From an uncultured Lachnospiraceae bacterium (GTDB taxonomy: Bacteria; Bacillota; Clostridia; Lachnospirales; Lachnospiraceae): 15,114 nt of DNA. Below are positions 6,902 to 15,075 of the stretch, one piece after another (within the stretch, counting starts at the first letter, position 1; every line of letters starts with the position of its first letter). The notes under the pieces were generated by a model. The model did no database searches. It was not told the origin of the DNA and saw only the letters and a list, made by a program, of their open reading frames with translations. A program made the position numbers and the translations under genes. Location: NCBI GenBank assembly GCA_910586405.1, contig CAJUII010000048.1:1-15114 (forward strand). Reading direction: 5' to 3'.

Positions 6902-7683
6902 AAAAGCCTCTTGGTATTTTTCATTGCATGTTCCACTAATATTTCCTCCGAAACATTCATGTATGCTGCAAGTTCTTTTGCAACATACACAATGTTTTGC
7001 GGCACATTCGTCCGATCGAGCCCCGGTACATTCCTCGGTGTCAGATAGGGGGCATCTGTCTCTATCAAAATACGGTCAAGTGGTATCATGCGCACTGCCT
7101 CCCGCAGCTCCTTTGCGCGGCGGTCATCACAAATCCAGCCCGTGATACCGATGGAAAATCCCATGGACAGATATTTGTCCAGAGTTTCCTTACTCCCCGT
7201 AAAACAATGCACGACCGATTTTTCACAAATATCTTTATGTTTCTTAAATCTTTTTATGAAATCATCCGCTACACTGCGCTCATGCAAAAATAACGGTTTA
7301 TTTAATTTCTCCGCAAGCACAATATGCTTCTCCAAACACCGAATCTGGTTCTCCTTGGTCGAAAACATTCTGTCATAATCAAGTCCGCACTCACCGACTG
7401 CCACAAGTTTATCATTCTGAGTCACAATCTTTTCTATCATTGCAAAATCCTGCTGTGATGCACGGTCTGCATTGTGCGGATGAATCCCTGCTGTACCATA
7501 TGCACAATGTGTTTTTACGAAATGGTCAATCTTCTGATTTTCTTTGGGATCGGTTCCTGTCAATATACAGCATATCCCATGATCCATGGCATCCTGTATC
7601 ACTTTTTCCGGGTCTGGAAACTGCCTGCAAAACAGATTCAATCCTATATCATAATATTTTATAGCTGTCGTATTTTCCTGCAT
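6883..7683 (-). CDS. tatD: TatD family metal-dependent hydrolase / DNase
   Basis: The 266-residue TIM-barrel protein belongs to the amidohydrolase-like TatD family, which includes Mg-dependent 3'-5' DNases and quality-control hydrolases. It begins D-I-G-L-N-L, as E. coli TatD does, not with the H-x-H of YcfH/TatD-like paralogues. Motifs are G-I-H-P-H-N-A (66-72), G-E-C-G-L-D-Y-D-R (97-105, metal ligand E98), L-F-L-H-E-R-S (H134), V-V-H-C-F-T-G (H159), and I-E-T-D-A-P-Y-L-T-P-R (D210). ATG at 7683 follows GGGAG by about 10 nt. It is the last gene of the leftward run, 21 nt after the ABC exporter gene. No strong terminator follows it before it overlaps apbE by 19 bp tail to tail. Confidence 0.92.
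   Translation of the reverse strand: MQENTTAIKYYDIGLNLFCRQFPDPEKVIQDAMDHGICCILTGTDPKENQKIDHFVKTHCAYGTAGIHPHNADRASQQDFAMIEKIVTQNDKLVAVGECGLDYDRMFSTKENQIRCLEKHIVLAEKLNKPLFLHERSVADDFIKRFKKHKDICEKSVVHCFTGSKETLDKYLSMGFSIGITGWICDDRRAKELREAVRMIPLDRILIETDAPYLTPRNVPGLDRTNVPQNIVYVAKELAAYMNVSEEILVEHAMKNTKRLFHLDTV
6897..6925 (+). terminator. Possible weak terminator at the apbE stop codon
   Basis: AATGAAAAA (6897-6905) is perfectly complementary to TTTTTCATT (6917-6925). Inside, GCC and GGT can pair around a TCTT loop with one bulged A. The apbE stop codon lies in the left arm. The GC core is only 3 bp and no T run follows the whole stem, so termination would be weak at best. The DNA is also coding for tatD on the other strand. 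Confidence 0.3.
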
Positions 7684-7704
7684 TTTTTATGCTCTCCCTT
7701 CTAT

Positions 7705-9474
7705 TTACTCAAACTGTGCCCTGTACATCTGATAGTAAAAACCCTCCCGTTCCATCAATTCACTGTGTGTCCCCTGCTCCACGATCTCCCCGTGATTCAC
7801 CACTAAGATTTCATCCGCATTCTGGACCGTCGAAAGCCTGTGCGCGATGACAAAACAGGTTTTGTGTGCCATCAATGCCCGCATTGCCTGCTGAATCTGC
7901 TTCTCTGTCCGCGTATCGACATTGGAGGTTGCCTCGTCGAGAATCAGCATCGGAGCATCTAATAGCATCGCACGCGCAATAGTCAACAGCTGCTTCTGCC
8001 CTTTGGATATATTCGTTCCCTCGTCTGTGAGAATGGTATCATACCCCTGCGGCAGCCGCTTGATATAAGAATGAATCTTGGCAGCCTTCGCAGCGGCAGT
8101 CACGTCCTCAAGCGTTGCGCCCTGCTTGCCATAAGCAATATTTTCAAAAACTGTTCCCTCAAAAAGCCAGGTATCCTGCAACACCATTGCATATGCGCGC
8201 CGCAGGCTTTCGCGTGTGACATCGTAAATGTTATGGTTATCTGTGGAAATCTGCCCGTCATCCACATCATAAAAGCGCATCAGCAGATTGATCAAAGTCG
8301 TCTTTCCAGCACCCGTCGGGCCGACAATCGCCACCAGCTTTCCCGATGCAGCATACAGGTTCAGGTGTTTGATAATGCGCTGTTCCTTGGTATATCCAAA
8401 GCTTACATCCTTTAGCAGCACATCTCCTTTGACGTTTTCCAATGAAAACGCAGTCTCTGCGTCTACTATTTCCGCCGGCTCATCGATCATCGTAAATACA
8501 CGCTCCGCCGCAGCAAGTGCGGACTGCAATTCACTCATAATGTTTGCCGCCTCATTGATTGGACCTGAGAATTTCCTGGAATACAAAATAAAGGATGAAA
8601 TACTGCCTATGGTCATTTGTCCTGATAGAAATAAAAGCGCGCCAAATATGCTGACCAATGTGAGAGATAGATTATTGATAAAGTTCACCGCCGGACCAAC
8701 CACGCTCCCATAATAATCTGCTCTGTAATATGCTTCCACTGCCTCCTCATTTCTGACGTCAAATTTCATGATTGTATTTTCTTCCTGATGATACGCTTTC
8801 AGTGTCTTCTGACCGGAAATCATTTCCTCCACAAAACCATTCAGCTCGCCCAATTTCCGAGAACGCAGACGAAATAACGGGCGTGTTTTTCCTGTGATCA
8901 GCTTTGTCAGCAGAATTGACAGCGGCACCGTAAAGGCAAAAATCAAAACAAGGCGCAAAGAAATGGCGAGCATCATCGCAAATGCACCAACAACAGTGAT
9001 CAGCGTGGTAAGAATCTGTATAAAATCGTTTGCAAGAGATGTATTGACGGTATCAATATCGTAGGAAATACGGCTGATGACATCCCCTGTCTGATGTGTG
9101 TCAAAATATCCCACAGGAAGATCCAGCAGATGTGTAAAAACATCTTCCCGCATCTGATACACCACCTTACGGCTGATTTGAATCATCAAAACAGCGAGAA
9201 TATAGGACAATAATGAAGAAATCAGATAGAACACCACCATCATTCCCGCATAATAAAACACCTTTGGGAAATCCACCTTACCAATTCCCGGCTCAATCGC
9301 GTCTATCGCATAGCCTGAAAGCATCGGTCCAACCAATGCAAGCAGATTGCTGCCAACCGTCAGCAAAAGGGCGAGTAGCACCCAATACCAATACTGCATC
9401 AGATACGTTCCTAGACGCAGTATCGTGCCTTTTCGATTCTTTGGCTTTTCATACTTCTTTTGATCCTCCGCCAT
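7705..9474 (-). CDS. ABC exporter half-transporter, catalytic-site subunit (TM288/BmrD-like)
   Basis: The 589-residue protein is a type IV (ABCB-like) exporter half. Six membrane helices lie at about 25-310 and an ATPase domain at about 350-589. ATPase motifs are Walker A G-P-T-G-A-G-K-T-T (385-393), Q433, Walker B M-L-I-L-D-E with catalytic E514, D-loop S-N-V-D, and switch H545. The signature is I-S-K-G-Q (489-493) instead of L-S-G-G-Q. Intact Walker B and switch with an altered signature is what is expected of the partner that completes the degenerate site in heterodimers such as TM287/TM288 or BmrCD. GGGGGAG lies 5 nt before the ATG, and the gap to the partner gene is 18 nt. The exported substrate cannot be told from sequence; drugs, lipids or peptides are all possible. 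Confidence 0.92.
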   Translation of the reverse strand: MAEDQKKYEKPKNRKGTILRLGTYLMQYWYWVLLALLLTVGSNLLALVGPMLSGYAIDAIEPGIGKVDFPKVFYYAGMMVVFYLISSLLSYILAVLMIQISRKVVYQMREDVFTHLLDLPVGYFDTHQTGDVISRISYDIDTVNTSLANDFIQILTTLITVVGAFAMMLAISLRLVLIFAFTVPLSILLTKLITGKTRPLFRLRSRKLGELNGFVEEMISGQKTLKAYHQEENTIMKFDVRNEEAVEAYYRADYYGSVVGPAVNFINNLSLTLVSIFGALLFLSGQMTIGSISSFILYSRKFSGPINEAANIMSELQSALAAAERVFTMIDEPAEIVDAETAFSLENVKGDVLLKDVSFGYTKEQRIIKHLNLYAASGKLVAIVGPTGAGKTTLINLLMRFYDVDDGQISTDNHNIYDVTRESLRRAYAMVLQDTWLFEGTVFENIAYGKQGATLEDVTAAAKAAKIHSYIKRLPQGYDTILTDEGTNISKGQKQLLTIARAMLLDAPMLILDEATSNVDTRTEKQIQQAMRALMAHKTCFVIAHRLSTVQNADEILVVNHGEIVEQGTHSELMEREGFYYQMYRAQFE

Positions 9475-9492
9475 AATAACTCCCCCTGCCTG

Positions 9493-11202
9493 CTATAATT
9501 GTGAATCTCTGATTTCACGGTACACTTCACATTGTTCCAAAAGTGTATCATGCGTCCCATAGCCAACCATTTTCCCATCCTCCAGCACAATGATTCGGTC
9601 TGCGTGCATGATGGAGCTGACCCGCTGTGCGATAATGATCTTCGTCATGTCCGCAAAATGTACCGCCAGCTCATGTCTGAGCGCAGCATCCGTCTTGTAA
9701 TCAAGTGCGCTCGAAGAATCATCCAATATCAAAATATCAGGGTGCGCAGCCAGTGCCCGCGCAATCAAAATACGCTGTTTCTGACCGCCGCTCAGATTTG
9801 CCCCTCGCACAGTAATATGACTGTCATACCCGCGCCCTGCTTCCTCGACAAACTCCTTTGCCTTAGCTTGTGCGATCGCCGCCTTGATTTCGTCCTCGGA
9901 CAACTTCCGTCCCATGCGGACATTCTCTGCAATCGAATCCTCAAATAGTGTATCATTCTGAAAAACGACGCCAAAATGCTCCCGCAATCTGCCTGTCGGC
10001 ATGGCTCGAATATTTTCGCCCTCTATGTAGATCTCTCCTTTGCTCACCTCATAAAAGCGCATTAACAGTGCAGCGAGTGTACTTTTACCCGATCCAGTCG
10101 CCCCTATAATCCCCAGCGTCTCCCCCTTGTCAAGCGAAAAATTGATATCGTCTAAATTAGGCTCCTCCTGTATCGGTTTATAGGAAAAAGAAACATGCGC
10201 AAAACGAATATACGCCGCCTCCTCTGCCAGCCGTTCACAGTGCGCAAGCAGCATTTCCTCCGGCTCATCAATGACCTGCGCGATACGGTTCGCCGAGGCA
10301 ACTGCCTTGGAAACGATCACGAACATCTTTGAGATATTGATCATCGCATTTAAAATAATCGTAAAATACGTAAGAAAAGCAAGAATTTTTCCAACCTCTG
10401 AACTTCCCGCATTCACTCTGTATGCGCCGACAATCACGACAAACACAAGCCCCAGATTCAGAAAAAGATTCGTCGCTGGATTGACGATTGCCATCGTGAT
10501 ATCTGCCTTTTTTTCAAGTGCGATGACTTCTTTGTTTAACGCGTCATACCGCTCGATCTCATACTCCGTCTTTGAGAGCGCCTTGATCACGCGGATTCCG
10601 GCAATATCCTCCCGCAGCAGGCGGACAAACTTGTCAACTGCTCTCTGCAAGGCATGGTACATGGGAATACTTTTATTTGAAAAATAGTACGTGACATACG
10701 CCGTGACTGGCATCACAGAGACCAGCACAAGCGTCAGCACAGGATCTAGTGTCAGCGTCACAAGGATTCCGCCAATGACCAGAATCGGTGCACGCACGCC
10801 AAGGCGCTGAACCCGCCCTAACATCTGGTGTATGTTGTATGTATCTGTCGTGAGCCTTGAGATCAGCGACGGCTTTGTAAATGCATCTGTCTTTGCATTG
10901 GAAAGCCACATCACCCGCTCAAACAGATCATGGCGCAATGTCTCTGTTGTATCCCGCGCTACCTTGGACGCCATGCGGTTTGCAATGACATTGAATGTCA
11001 ATGCGAGCACTGAGCACACCAGCATTGCAAATCCCCATAGATAGATGCTGTTTTTCCTGCCCTGCGGGATAACCGTATCAATCATATATGCCAGTATCCA
11101 CGGCAGGCAAAGGTCCATGATCGTGCCGATAAACTTAATGATAAATCCAAACAGCATTCTTCCGTAATATGGTTTCAGATAAACTGACAGCACCTTTTTC
11201 AT
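9493..11202 (-). CDS. ABC exporter half-transporter, degenerate-site subunit (TM287/BmrC-like)
   Basis: The 569-residue protein has six predicted membrane helices (about 15-300) and an ATPase domain (about 330-569). Walker A is G-A-T-G-S-G-K-S-T (367-375), and the signature L-S-G-G-Q (470-474) is canonical. Walker B reads I-L-I-L-D-D, so D495 replaces the catalytic Glu. The switch histidine is Q526 (I-I-I-A-Q-R). Both losses map to the same ATP site, which identifies this as the non-hydrolysing half of a heterodimer with the gene 18 nt downstream. The ATG at 11202 has AAGGAGG 5 nt upstream, overlapping the stop codon of the MutS-like gene. That suggests translational coupling and supports one operon. 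Confidence 0.92.
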   Translation of the reverse strand: MKKVLSVYLKPYYGRMLFGFIIKFIGTIMDLCLPWILAYMIDTVIPQGRKNSIYLWGFAMLVCSVLALTFNVIANRMASKVARDTTETLRHDLFERVMWLSNAKTDAFTKPSLISRLTTDTYNIHQMLGRVQRLGVRAPILVIGGILVTLTLDPVLTLVLVSVMPVTAYVTYYFSNKSIPMYHALQRAVDKFVRLLREDIAGIRVIKALSKTEYEIERYDALNKEVIALEKKADITMAIVNPATNLFLNLGLVFVVIVGAYRVNAGSSEVGKILAFLTYFTIILNAMINISKMFVIVSKAVASANRIAQVIDEPEEMLLAHCERLAEEAAYIRFAHVSFSYKPIQEEPNLDDINFSLDKGETLGIIGATGSGKSTLAALLMRFYEVSKGEIYIEGENIRAMPTGRLREHFGVVFQNDTLFEDSIAENVRMGRKLSEDEIKAAIAQAKAKEFVEEAGRGYDSHITVRGANLSGGQKQRILIARALAAHPDILILDDSSSALDYKTDAALRHELAVHFADMTKIIIAQRVSSIMHADRIIVLEDGKMVGYGTHDTLLEQCEVYREIRDSQL

Positions 11203-11212
11203 GACAGCCTCC

Positions 11213-12913
11213 TTAGATTGCCTTCCACTCGCCAGTTCTCAGAAATGCACCTGCCATATCATCTGCTTTACGAATAATCTCCTTTGAAAATCCGATGATT
11301 TCCAGCAGCTTGATCGCGTTTCTGGTGTGCGCCCGCCCCTCGAGCAGCCTGTATGAGAACAGCACATCTCCATCTCTGACTTCCTCCTCGAAATGACAGT
11401 TTTCATAGTCCTGTTCTAATAAATGCGTCAGCTCAATATCATGTGTCGCCGCAAAACAATAAATCCCTTTTTGCGAAAGCCTCTTTAAGATCTGTGTCGA
11501 AGCCGCTATGCGCTCTACCGTATTTGTCCCGCGCAGCACTTCATCTACAAAGCACAACAGCGGCGCAGCATCTTTTGTATCGGCGGCGTCTATAATGCGT
11601 TTTAATGCCTTGATCTCCACAATATAATAACTCTCCCCACTGTCGAGATTGTCGCGCAGCGACATGGACGAATAAATCCTGTAATAATTCCCCTTATACA
11701 TCTTTGCCGCACAGGTGTAGACGGTCTGCGACAGGATCGCATTGATTGCCGTCATTTTCAGAAACGTCGATTTGCCCGACGCGTTAGAGCCTGTGATAAT
11801 CATTCCCCTGCTCTGTGCGAAACTGTTTGCCACAGGATTTTCAATACAGGGATGAAATCCCTCACTGATCACGAAGCGGCCGTCGCTGCCAGTCTGCAAA
11901 AGGGGCGTACAGTAATACGGCAGCGCAGCCCTGAAATACCCAATAGAGATCACGGCGTCGATGTAGCCGATCTCCCCTGCCAGCCCAATGATTGCAGCTT
12001 TATTCTGATGCACGATATGGAGCATTGTATTAAAACGAATCAGATCAATATGGGTCAGCATCTTGATATAGTCAAACAATAATTCATCAATATTTCCGGT
12101 CGATGCATTCATTTTGAGCACCATTCCTGAATGCTTCTCAAAGTCCTTGAACCCGCTGCGTTTTGCCTTTAAACCAGCAACATAGTTCTCCATCTCTGGC
12201 CCCAATGAATGTCCCACAATCTCGTCTGCACAGTGCAGCAGCCGAATAATATACGCAAAAGTTGTCACATACGGCGCCGCGATGCCCTTCTCTTTCATGT
12301 ACGTCACAATATTAAAACACGCTGTTCCAATCAGCATCGGCACGCCCAGCGAAGTCCGCACAAACAAAACCGCGGCCGATACCAGAAGCAGCAATATGCA
12401 CCCATAATGTACTTTGTTGCTGCGCACGCCCAGTTCATCGAGATAGTCCAGATAGTCAGAAAGGGAATACTTGCCTGTATATCCTAGTTCCTTGAGCGAC
12501 ATCATTGTGTCGAGCCGCTCTTTCTCATGTTCCATCATGTACTCAATCTGTGCCGACATCTGCGCCTTGGCACCGTCTCTGTCATCTGTGACCGGCTGCC
12601 GCAGCATCGCATACAGATATTCTTCCCCCGACGAGGACTGCGTAAAATTCATGCGCGCAAAGATGCTGTCCATTCCCAGATCATTCCATGTGATTTCATC
12701 AATATCATGACTCGATGCCTCGCGCTTATGCCAGTAATACCGTGAAATCTTGTCTAACTCCTCGGCACTGTAGGTTCTGTCTGGAAAGCTGCCATACAAC
12801 TCCTTTAGCTGCCTGCGGTATTTCTTTTTGCGGCTCTTTTCATCCAATGCACCGCGGACCATCACATACAAGAACACAGCGAACAATATGATTAGTAATA
12901 CCAACAATTCCAT
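11213..12913 (-). CDS. Membrane-anchored MutS-like ATPase (MutS domain III/V only)
   Basis: The 566-residue protein has a MutS-type ABC ATPase domain at its C-terminus. Walker A is I-T-G-S-N-A-S-G-K-S-T (373-383). The S-x-x-D-N-L-x-x-G-E-S signature region is at about 417-428, Walker B L-L-C-F-V-D-E-V-L-R-G-T-N at 452-464, and switch H491. A lever/clamp-like helical region (about 210-340) precedes it. There is no mismatch-recognition domain I and no F-x-E motif, so it is not the mismatch repair MutS. Instead it has a hydrophobic helix at 1-19 followed by a basic stretch, and two hydrophobic segments at about 170-205, which predicts a membrane protein. Related proteins are common in Clostridia and Bacteroidetes and have no settled role. 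ATG at 12913 is served by AAAGGAG within the end of cdd, about 12 nt upstream. Confidence 0.82.
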   Translation of the reverse strand: MELLVLLIILFAVFLYVMVRGALDEKSRKKKYRRQLKELYGSFPDRTYSAEELDKISRYYWHKREASSHDIDEITWNDLGMDSIFARMNFTQSSSGEEYLYAMLRQPVTDDRDGAKAQMSAQIEYMMEHEKERLDTMMSLKELGYTGKYSLSDYLDYLDELGVRSNKVHYGCILLLLVSAAVLFVRTSLGVPMLIGTACFNIVTYMKEKGIAAPYVTTFAYIIRLLHCADEIVGHSLGPEMENYVAGLKAKRSGFKDFEKHSGMVLKMNASTGNIDELLFDYIKMLTHIDLIRFNTMLHIVHQNKAAIIGLAGEIGYIDAVISIGYFRAALPYYCTPLLQTGSDGRFVISEGFHPCIENPVANSFAQSRGMIITGSNASGKSTFLKMTAINAILSQTVYTCAAKMYKGNYYRIYSSMSLRDNLDSGESYYIVEIKALKRIIDAADTKDAAPLLCFVDEVLRGTNTVERIAASTQILKRLSQKGIYCFAATHDIELTHLLEQDYENCHFEEEVRDGDVLFSYRLLEGRAHTRNAIKLLEIIGFSKEIIRKADDMAGAFLRTGEWKAI

Positions 12914-12919
12914 ACGCTG

Positions 12920-13336
12920 TCACGACTCCTTTAAATTTTCGGGACCAAATCCATGCGGAAGCATCGCCGCAAGTGTCTGCTCCATATATTGTTCCTCGGA
13001 AACTGCTGTGATAATCCGAAATTCTTCTGGATTGCAAAATTCCATCATCACCTGCCTGCACACGCCGCAGGGATATGCATAGTCTGTTGGATTGTCCTGC
13101 GAACCGCCCACGATCGCAATCGCTTCAAATCCACGTTCTCCCTCGCTTACCGCCTTAAAAAACGCCGTCCGTTCTGCACAGTTTGACGGTGTGTACGCGG
13201 CGTTTTCGATGTTACATCCTTGATAAACTTTGCCCTGCTTTGTCAAGAGCGCAGCGCCCACCCTGTATTTTGAATAGGGTGCATACGCCATTTGACGTGC
13301 TGCCAGCGCTAGTCTGATCAGTTCTCTGTTATCCAT
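12920..13336 (-). CDS. cdd: Cytidine deaminase
   Basis: This 138-residue enzyme converts cytidine and deoxycytidine to uridine and deoxyuridine in pyrimidine salvage. It is the small homotetrameric type: zinc ligands are C53 in the C-A-E motif (with E55 as the proton shuttle) and C90/C93 in P-C-G-V-C. The substrate-binding C-N-I-E-N-A-A-Y is at 41-48. ATG at 13336 is chosen because GAGG sits 9 nt upstream; a GTG at 13351 would add five residues but would swallow that site. It is the first gene of the leftward run, and the ribosome binding site of the next gene lies in its last codons, with a gap of 6 nt. Confidence 0.95.
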   Translation of the reverse strand: MDNRELIRLALAARQMAYAPYSKYRVGAALLTKQGKVYQGCNIENAAYTPSNCAERTAFFKAVSEGERGFEAIAIVGGSQDNPTDYAYPCGVCRQVMMEFCNPEEFRIITAVSEEQYMEQTLAAMLPHGFGPENLKES

Positions 13337-13382
13337 ATCTTTTATCCTCACTTCATTATTTTGCTCTATACGCTACTGTTTT

Positions 13383-13411
13383 ACTATACCATATATTTCA
13401 AACCAGAACAA
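13383..13411 (-). promoter_or_regulatory. Candidate promoter of the cdd operon
   Basis: On the minus strand TTGTTC (13411-13406), a 17-bp spacer, and TATAGT (13388-13383) lie 47 bp before the cdd start. They begin right after the T tract of the spoIVA terminator. This is a moderate match, but it is the only credible promoter for cdd and the four genes behind it. Confidence 0.45.
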
Positions 13412-13413
13412 CC

Positions 13414-13441
13414 AAAAACAGGAGACCGCTCTGGTCTCCTG
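13414..13441 (-). terminator. Intrinsic terminator of spoIVA
   Basis: CAGGAGACC (13419-13427) pairs perfectly with GGTCTCCTG (13433-13441) around a 5-nt loop. Leftward it is followed by TTTTTGG. It starts a few bases after the spoIVA stop and separates the sporulation gene from the cdd operon. Confidence 0.88.
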
Positions 13442-13445
13442 CGTG

Positions 13446-14948
13446 TTATATGATAATGCAGACCATCCCACCATTGGAGTCATTGACAATCTTCTGCATG
13501 GTATCCTGTAATTTAATCTGGCTCTCCTCCCCGATCATAGAAACCTTGCTCGTGATGCCGTCGTTGACAAGCTGTTCGACTGTCTTGCCAAAAATATTCG
13601 TCTCCCAAATCCCCTCTTTGGAGGTCTCCGCATCTGAAATATAGCTGATCAAATCTTGCGCCTGCTGCTGTGTGCCGACGATCGGTGCGATTTCTGTCTC
13701 GATATTTGCCTTAATCATATGTATTGACGGACTCTGCGCCTTGATCTTCACGCCGTATTTATTGCCGTGTTTGATGAGTGTCGGATTCTCGAGCATAATC
13801 TCATCGCGCTCTGGCGTGACGACGCCATAGCCTTTTTGCCGCACACTCTCAAGCGCATTGAGCACCTTTTTATACTCCCGTTTCATATCTGCCAGACTTG
13901 ACAAGAGCTGCATAAGCTGATATTCTCCCGACACATTTTCTCCGGTCATAGCGCTTAACAGTTCATAATAATATTTCGTGTCACCCTCTAACAAGAACGC
14001 TGCCGAACCGTCTGCAATATTCACTTTGTCATACTTGCAGCGTTTGATGTACTCACTGTCCTTCTCTAGCAGCTGGCTGAAATCCTTCTCCACCAGATCA
14101 CGCACAGTTCTGACCTTCTCCATAATAATGTGCAGCTTCTCAATCACTTCTTTTTTCATCGGATTGTCGATTTCCATGATATCCATCCACTTCGGTGTAT
14201 AAAACTCAATGACAGACACCGGAAACTCATACATCACCTGCTCTAAAATCATCGTGATATCATCTCTTCTGAGCTGTTCGATATTCACAGGAATTGCCTT
14301 TACCATATATTTCTTTTCTAGTTCTGCGGCAATCTCCTTTGCCTCCTCAGCGTATGGCTTTGTCGTGTTCACTAGCACGACAAACGGTTTGCCAAGCTCT
14401 TTTAACTCTGTGATTGTCTGCTCCTCTGCCGCTTTGTACGAGCTGCGCGGTATCTCGCCAAAGCTGCCGTCCGTCGTAACGACAATTCCAATGGTGGAGT
14501 GATCCTGTATCACCTTTCTGGTGCCAATCTCCGCCGCCTGTGTGAATGGGATTTCCTCTTTGGACCACGGCGTTTTGACCATGCGCTCCACATCTTCCTC
14601 CATATGTCCGGCGGCGCCCTCCACCATATAGCCCACACAGTCAATCAGACGCACTTTCACATTGATGCCGTCACTAATCTCGATCTGTGCTGCCTCCTTT
14701 GGTATAAATTTCGGCTCTGTGGTCGTGATGGTGCGCCCGCCGCTGCTCTGTGGCAGTTCATCCTGCGTGCGCGTCCTCTCATGCTCATTTTCAATCTGCG
14801 GCAATACCATCAAATCCATAAATCGTTTAATAAATGTGGATTTTCCCGTTCTGACAGGCCCCACTACGCCAATATAGATTTCCCCGCCGGTGCGCTGGCT
14901 GATATCCCTGTATAAATTAAATTCCTGAGTTCCGTCAAGCTGTCCCAT
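13446..14948 (-). CDS. spoIVA: Stage IV sporulation protein A (spore coat basement ATPase)
   Basis: SpoIVA is made in the mother cell. It hydrolyses ATP to polymerise on the forespore surface, where it anchors the coat and supports cortex formation. The 500-residue product (B. subtilis protein about 492) has R-T-G-G-E-I-Y-I-G-V-V-G-P near the start, Walker A G-P-V-R-T-G-K-S (about 30-37), and R-L-I-D-C-V-G-Y as Walker B region. A long helical middle domain follows, and the C-terminal end is hydrophobic, G-G-M-V-C-I-I-I. Two starts are possible. ATG at 14948 has AAAGGGG about 7 nt upstream and is preferred; ATG at 14966 has AGGA 7 nt upstream and adds six residues. In Bacillus this gene depends on SigE, but I could not find a convincing SigE promoter in 14967-15035. 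Confidence 0.95.
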   Translation of the reverse strand: MGQLDGTQEFNLYRDISQRTGGEIYIGVVGPVRTGKSTFIKRFMDLMVLPQIENEHERTRTQDELPQSSGGRTITTTEPKFIPKEAAQIEISDGINVKVRLIDCVGYMVEGAAGHMEEDVERMVKTPWSKEEIPFTQAAEIGTRKVIQDHSTIGIVVTTDGSFGEIPRSSYKAAEEQTITELKELGKPFVVLVNTTKPYAEEAKEIAAELEKKYMVKAIPVNIEQLRRDDITMILEQVMYEFPVSVIEFYTPKWMDIMEIDNPMKKEVIEKLHIIMEKVRTVRDLVEKDFSQLLEKDSEYIKRCKYDKVNIADGSAAFLLEGDTKYYYELLSAMTGENVSGEYQLMQLLSSLADMKREYKKVLNALESVRQKGYGVVTPERDEIMLENPTLIKHGNKYGVKIKAQSPSIHMIKANIETEIAPIVGTQQQAQDLISYISDAETSKEGIWETNIFGKTVEQLVNDGITSKVSMIGEESQIKLQDTMQKIVNDSNGGMVCIII

Positions 14949-15035
14949 TGTTTTCCCCTTTCCCATACGATAATCCTGTTCGTTTCATTAAAATCTTTTC
15001 AATTTTCTACTTAAACTTATGCATGCTCCTACAAA

Positions 15036-15075
15036 AAAAGAACCTAAACTGTCCTTTTTCAGTTCTGGTTCTTTT
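15036..15075. terminator. Bidirectional terminator upstream of spoIVA
   Basis: AAAAGAACC (15036-15044) pairs with GGTTCTTTT (15067-15075). Inside, AACTG (15047-15051) pairs with CAGTT (15060-15064), with a 2x2 internal loop and an 8-nt top loop. Leftward a run of seven T follows. It probably ends a leftward gene lying beyond the right edge, or a rightward one. It also means spoIVA needs its own promoter within about 70 bp. Confidence 0.75.

Noticed and set aside
14967..15035. A possible SigE promoter for spoIVA around CATAAG (minus strand).
   Set aside because: Only the first four bases of the -10 fit and no matching -35 lies 13-15 bp upstream.
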